DNA of 64,000 bases from an uncultured Arcanobacterium sp. (GTDB lineage Bacteria; Actinomycetota; Actinomycetes; Actinomycetales; Actinomycetaceae), in NCBI GenBank assembly GCA_945874735.1, contig CAMCHI010000002.1:1-64000 (forward strand), read 5' to 3'. This document shows positions 62,690 through 64,000 of the stretch, one piece after another. The notes beneath the pieces are model-generated. The model saw only the letters and a list, made by a program, of their open reading frames with translations. It ran no database searches and had not been told where the DNA came from. How positions within the stretch are numbered: position 1 is the first letter of the stretch; every line of letters starts with the position of its first letter. A program made the translations under genes and the position numbers.

Positions 62690-64000
62690 TTAATTTTGGT
62701 AAAGAGCCAGACTGCGCTTTAGGTAAGTAACGGCGTATCTAAAGTAAATTGCGGGCCAATTACCTAAATCGGTATTACTGTTGTGAGATTTCACTAGACA
62801 CCACATAAACCAGCACCAACCTGCACAGGCGATATTACTAAAGAGCAACCGTATTTCATTTTCAGTAGCAGGACGTTCCAGATATAAATCAAGCATTTGC
62901 CGTATTTGGGCTTCTGATAGTTCGTTGCATACTGCAAAAGTCGCCAAATCGTTAGTGTAACTACCTAATCCGGCATATTCCCAATCAATTACATAGTAGG
63001 TGTCGTTTGTATCCTTTAAGATATTTAATTTGAAATAATCGTTGTGGCATAAAACGATACGGTTTTCTTCTTGTTGCATTAAAGAATATAGTTTATTAAA
63101 TTTTGCGTTTAATTCTTGATATTCTGTTTCTACTAAATTGGGAGTTCCAGTAGCTACTAGCATGAGGTAGTCTTGAGCTGTACGATAAAAATCAAAATGC
63201 GCATCACTGGTAAAATTAGCGGTATGTAAAGTGCGCAGTAGTTCCATGGCTTTTGCCAGCTCTGTTGGATTATGCGGATCTAAATGCTGGGCATTGTTAA
63301 TAAAATGAGAAATTTTCCAGCCCGACTCTGGATCTTGATAAATAAAGGTACTATCTAAACCTAAATGAGAGACAATCTGCTGAATTTGAGCTTCATTGCG
63401 TCGATTTACTAGCTGTTCGGTGTTTTTACCTGGAATCCGGTACACATAACTTTTATCCTTTACGTCAAAACGGAAAGAATTATTAGTTAAACCGTCATTA
63501 AGAATTTCGATATTAGTAATATCTAACTTGGAACACTGCAATACTTGAGTGATATTGTCGAAAATGTGCAAAGAAAGATTTTCTAAGAAGTAGCGGTCAA
63601 ACTTTGCTAAGTCACTAATCGCATCAAACTCGTGAATAATTCCCGCTGGAAAACGCTTAATGCGCATCGGTAGTTGAGTTATGTGCTCAATATAAATAGC
63701 TTCCCATAGTTTATCGGCTGTAGTGCTCTTGGTGTAAATTCGTTGCAAAATTTGTCGGAAAGTATCAGCAAAATTTTGTGACCAATAAGTATGCCCGAGC
63801 ATAGTCCAAGCATCTTTTCCCCCTACTGTCACTTGGGTAATTAGCTCAGAATCAGGTGCAAAATCAATACACCATTCTTCGGTTTCTCCGTGCATATATA
63901 CGGCACTGTAGTAGGAGTCGTACTCGTAGGCGTTAAATGGGTTTTCCGTAAAATAATTATCGGAGGAACATATGTAAGAGTTGCCCAAATAGTTTTGCGC
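62690..64000 (-). CDS. Fused phosphocholine cytidylyltransferase (LicC-like) / choline kinase (LicA-like), N-terminus cut by window edge
   Basis: The frame is open to base 64000; about 436 residues are seen and more lies beyond. The first ~125 visible residues look like the end of a LicC-type nucleotidyltransferase: DNYFTENPF, SYYSAVYMHGETEEWCIDF, VTVGGKDAWTMLGHTYW and FDAISDLAKFD. The rest is a choline / ethanolamine kinase of the APH fold, with the catalytic loop VLCHNDYFKLNILK and metal motif YVIDWEYAG. Together they would turn choline into phosphocholine and then CDP-choline, the donor for decorating teichoic acid or other glycans. The TTG at 63988 is internal. The amidase with choline-binding-type repeats is its downstream neighbour on the same strand. 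A LicD-type transferase and choline importer would be expected outside the window. Confidence 0.85.
   Translation of the reverse strand, partial: AQNYLGNSYICSSDNYFTENPFNAYEYDSYYSAVYMHGETEEWCIDFAPDSELITQVTVGGKDAWTMLGHTYWSQNFADTFRQILQRIYTKSTTADKLWEAIYIEHITQLPMRIKRFPAGIIHEFDAISDLAKFDRYFLENLSLHIFDNITQVLQCSKLDITNIEILNDGLTNNSFRFDVKDKSYVYRIPGKNTEQLVNRRNEAQIQQIVSHLGLDSTFIYQDPESGWKISHFINNAQHLDPHNPTELAKAMELLRTLHTANFTSDAHFDFYRTAQDYLMLVATGTPNLVETEYQELNAKFNKLYSLMQQEENRIVLCHNDYFKLNILKDTNDTYYVIDWEYAGLGSYTNDLATFAVCNELSEAQIRQMLDLYLERPATENEIRLLFSNIACAGWCWFMWCLVKSHNSNTDLGNWPAIYFRYAVTYLKRSLALYQN

Overview
The window looks like a piece of chromosome from an AT-leaning, Gram-positive actinobacterium, most likely near the Actinomycetaceae; I cannot name the species. 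The evidence is the gene set and order: a greA / short cis-prenyltransferase neighbourhood, a 7Fe ferredoxin downstream of typA and a VanW-family gene, an Rv1264-type adenylate cyclase, tandem LytR-CpsA-Psr (LCP) ligases, a repeat-type surface-anchored protein with an LAxTG sorting signal, and many GTG or TTG starts. Both ends cut genes: a Ppx/GppA phosphatase at the left and a LicC-LicA-type choline enzyme at the right. I see no rRNA, prophage, insertion sequence or CRISPR array, and one tRNA.

Layout. 1-2650: phosphatase end, nhaA, and an unknown lipoprotein behind a promoter that carries a nine-G tract. 2855-5725: an unusual tRNA with anticodon UAA, then nahK and galT for salvage of N-acetylhexosamines and galactose. 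5804-18150: mostly housekeeping (an ABC-2 exporter, a Bax1-I protein, FKBP, greA-msrA, a cis-prenyltransferase, xseA-xseB with a sugar kinase, ispH, rmuC, ychF). 18378-24166: a Fur-like operator, a 1361-residue LAYTG-anchored protein with five repeated His-rich modules, then a DUF4956 membrane protein and a VTC polyphosphate polymerase. 24414-33408: a two-component system, a Tyr-phosphatase-like protein, a hydrolase, an M18 aminopeptidase, an AMP-ligase, and lipA-lipB. 33776-40402: a complete peptide ABC importer whose binding protein has strongly biased codons. 40563-44305: a heterodimeric ABC exporter whose two ATPase halves have lost complementary motifs. 44417-51469: typA, a membrane protein, VanW, ferredoxin, maf and a DUF885 peptidase. 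51597-54949: adenylate cyclase and a second two-component system. 55029-64000: a cell-surface cluster with two LCP ligases, a membrane nucleotide-sugar dehydratase, an amidase with about 20 choline-binding-type repeats, and a fused phosphocholine cytidylyltransferase / choline kinase.

How the genes fit together. The right end reads as a cell-wall module. The dehydratase would make a modified sugar nucleotide, the LCP proteins would attach a glycopolymer to peptidoglycan, the fused Lic enzyme would activate choline, and the amidase would dock on phosphocholine. Choline-decorated surfaces are best known from Streptococcus pneumoniae, so a compact version in an actinobacterium is the strongest biological story here. 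Second are the metal-box-controlled surface protein beside the polyphosphate pair, and the asymmetric exporter. Four G8-G9 tracts, all intergenic, are candidate slippage (phase-variation) sites; two lie about 20 bases upstream of -10-like boxes of surface or secreted proteins.

All family names come from reading motifs; nothing was searched.
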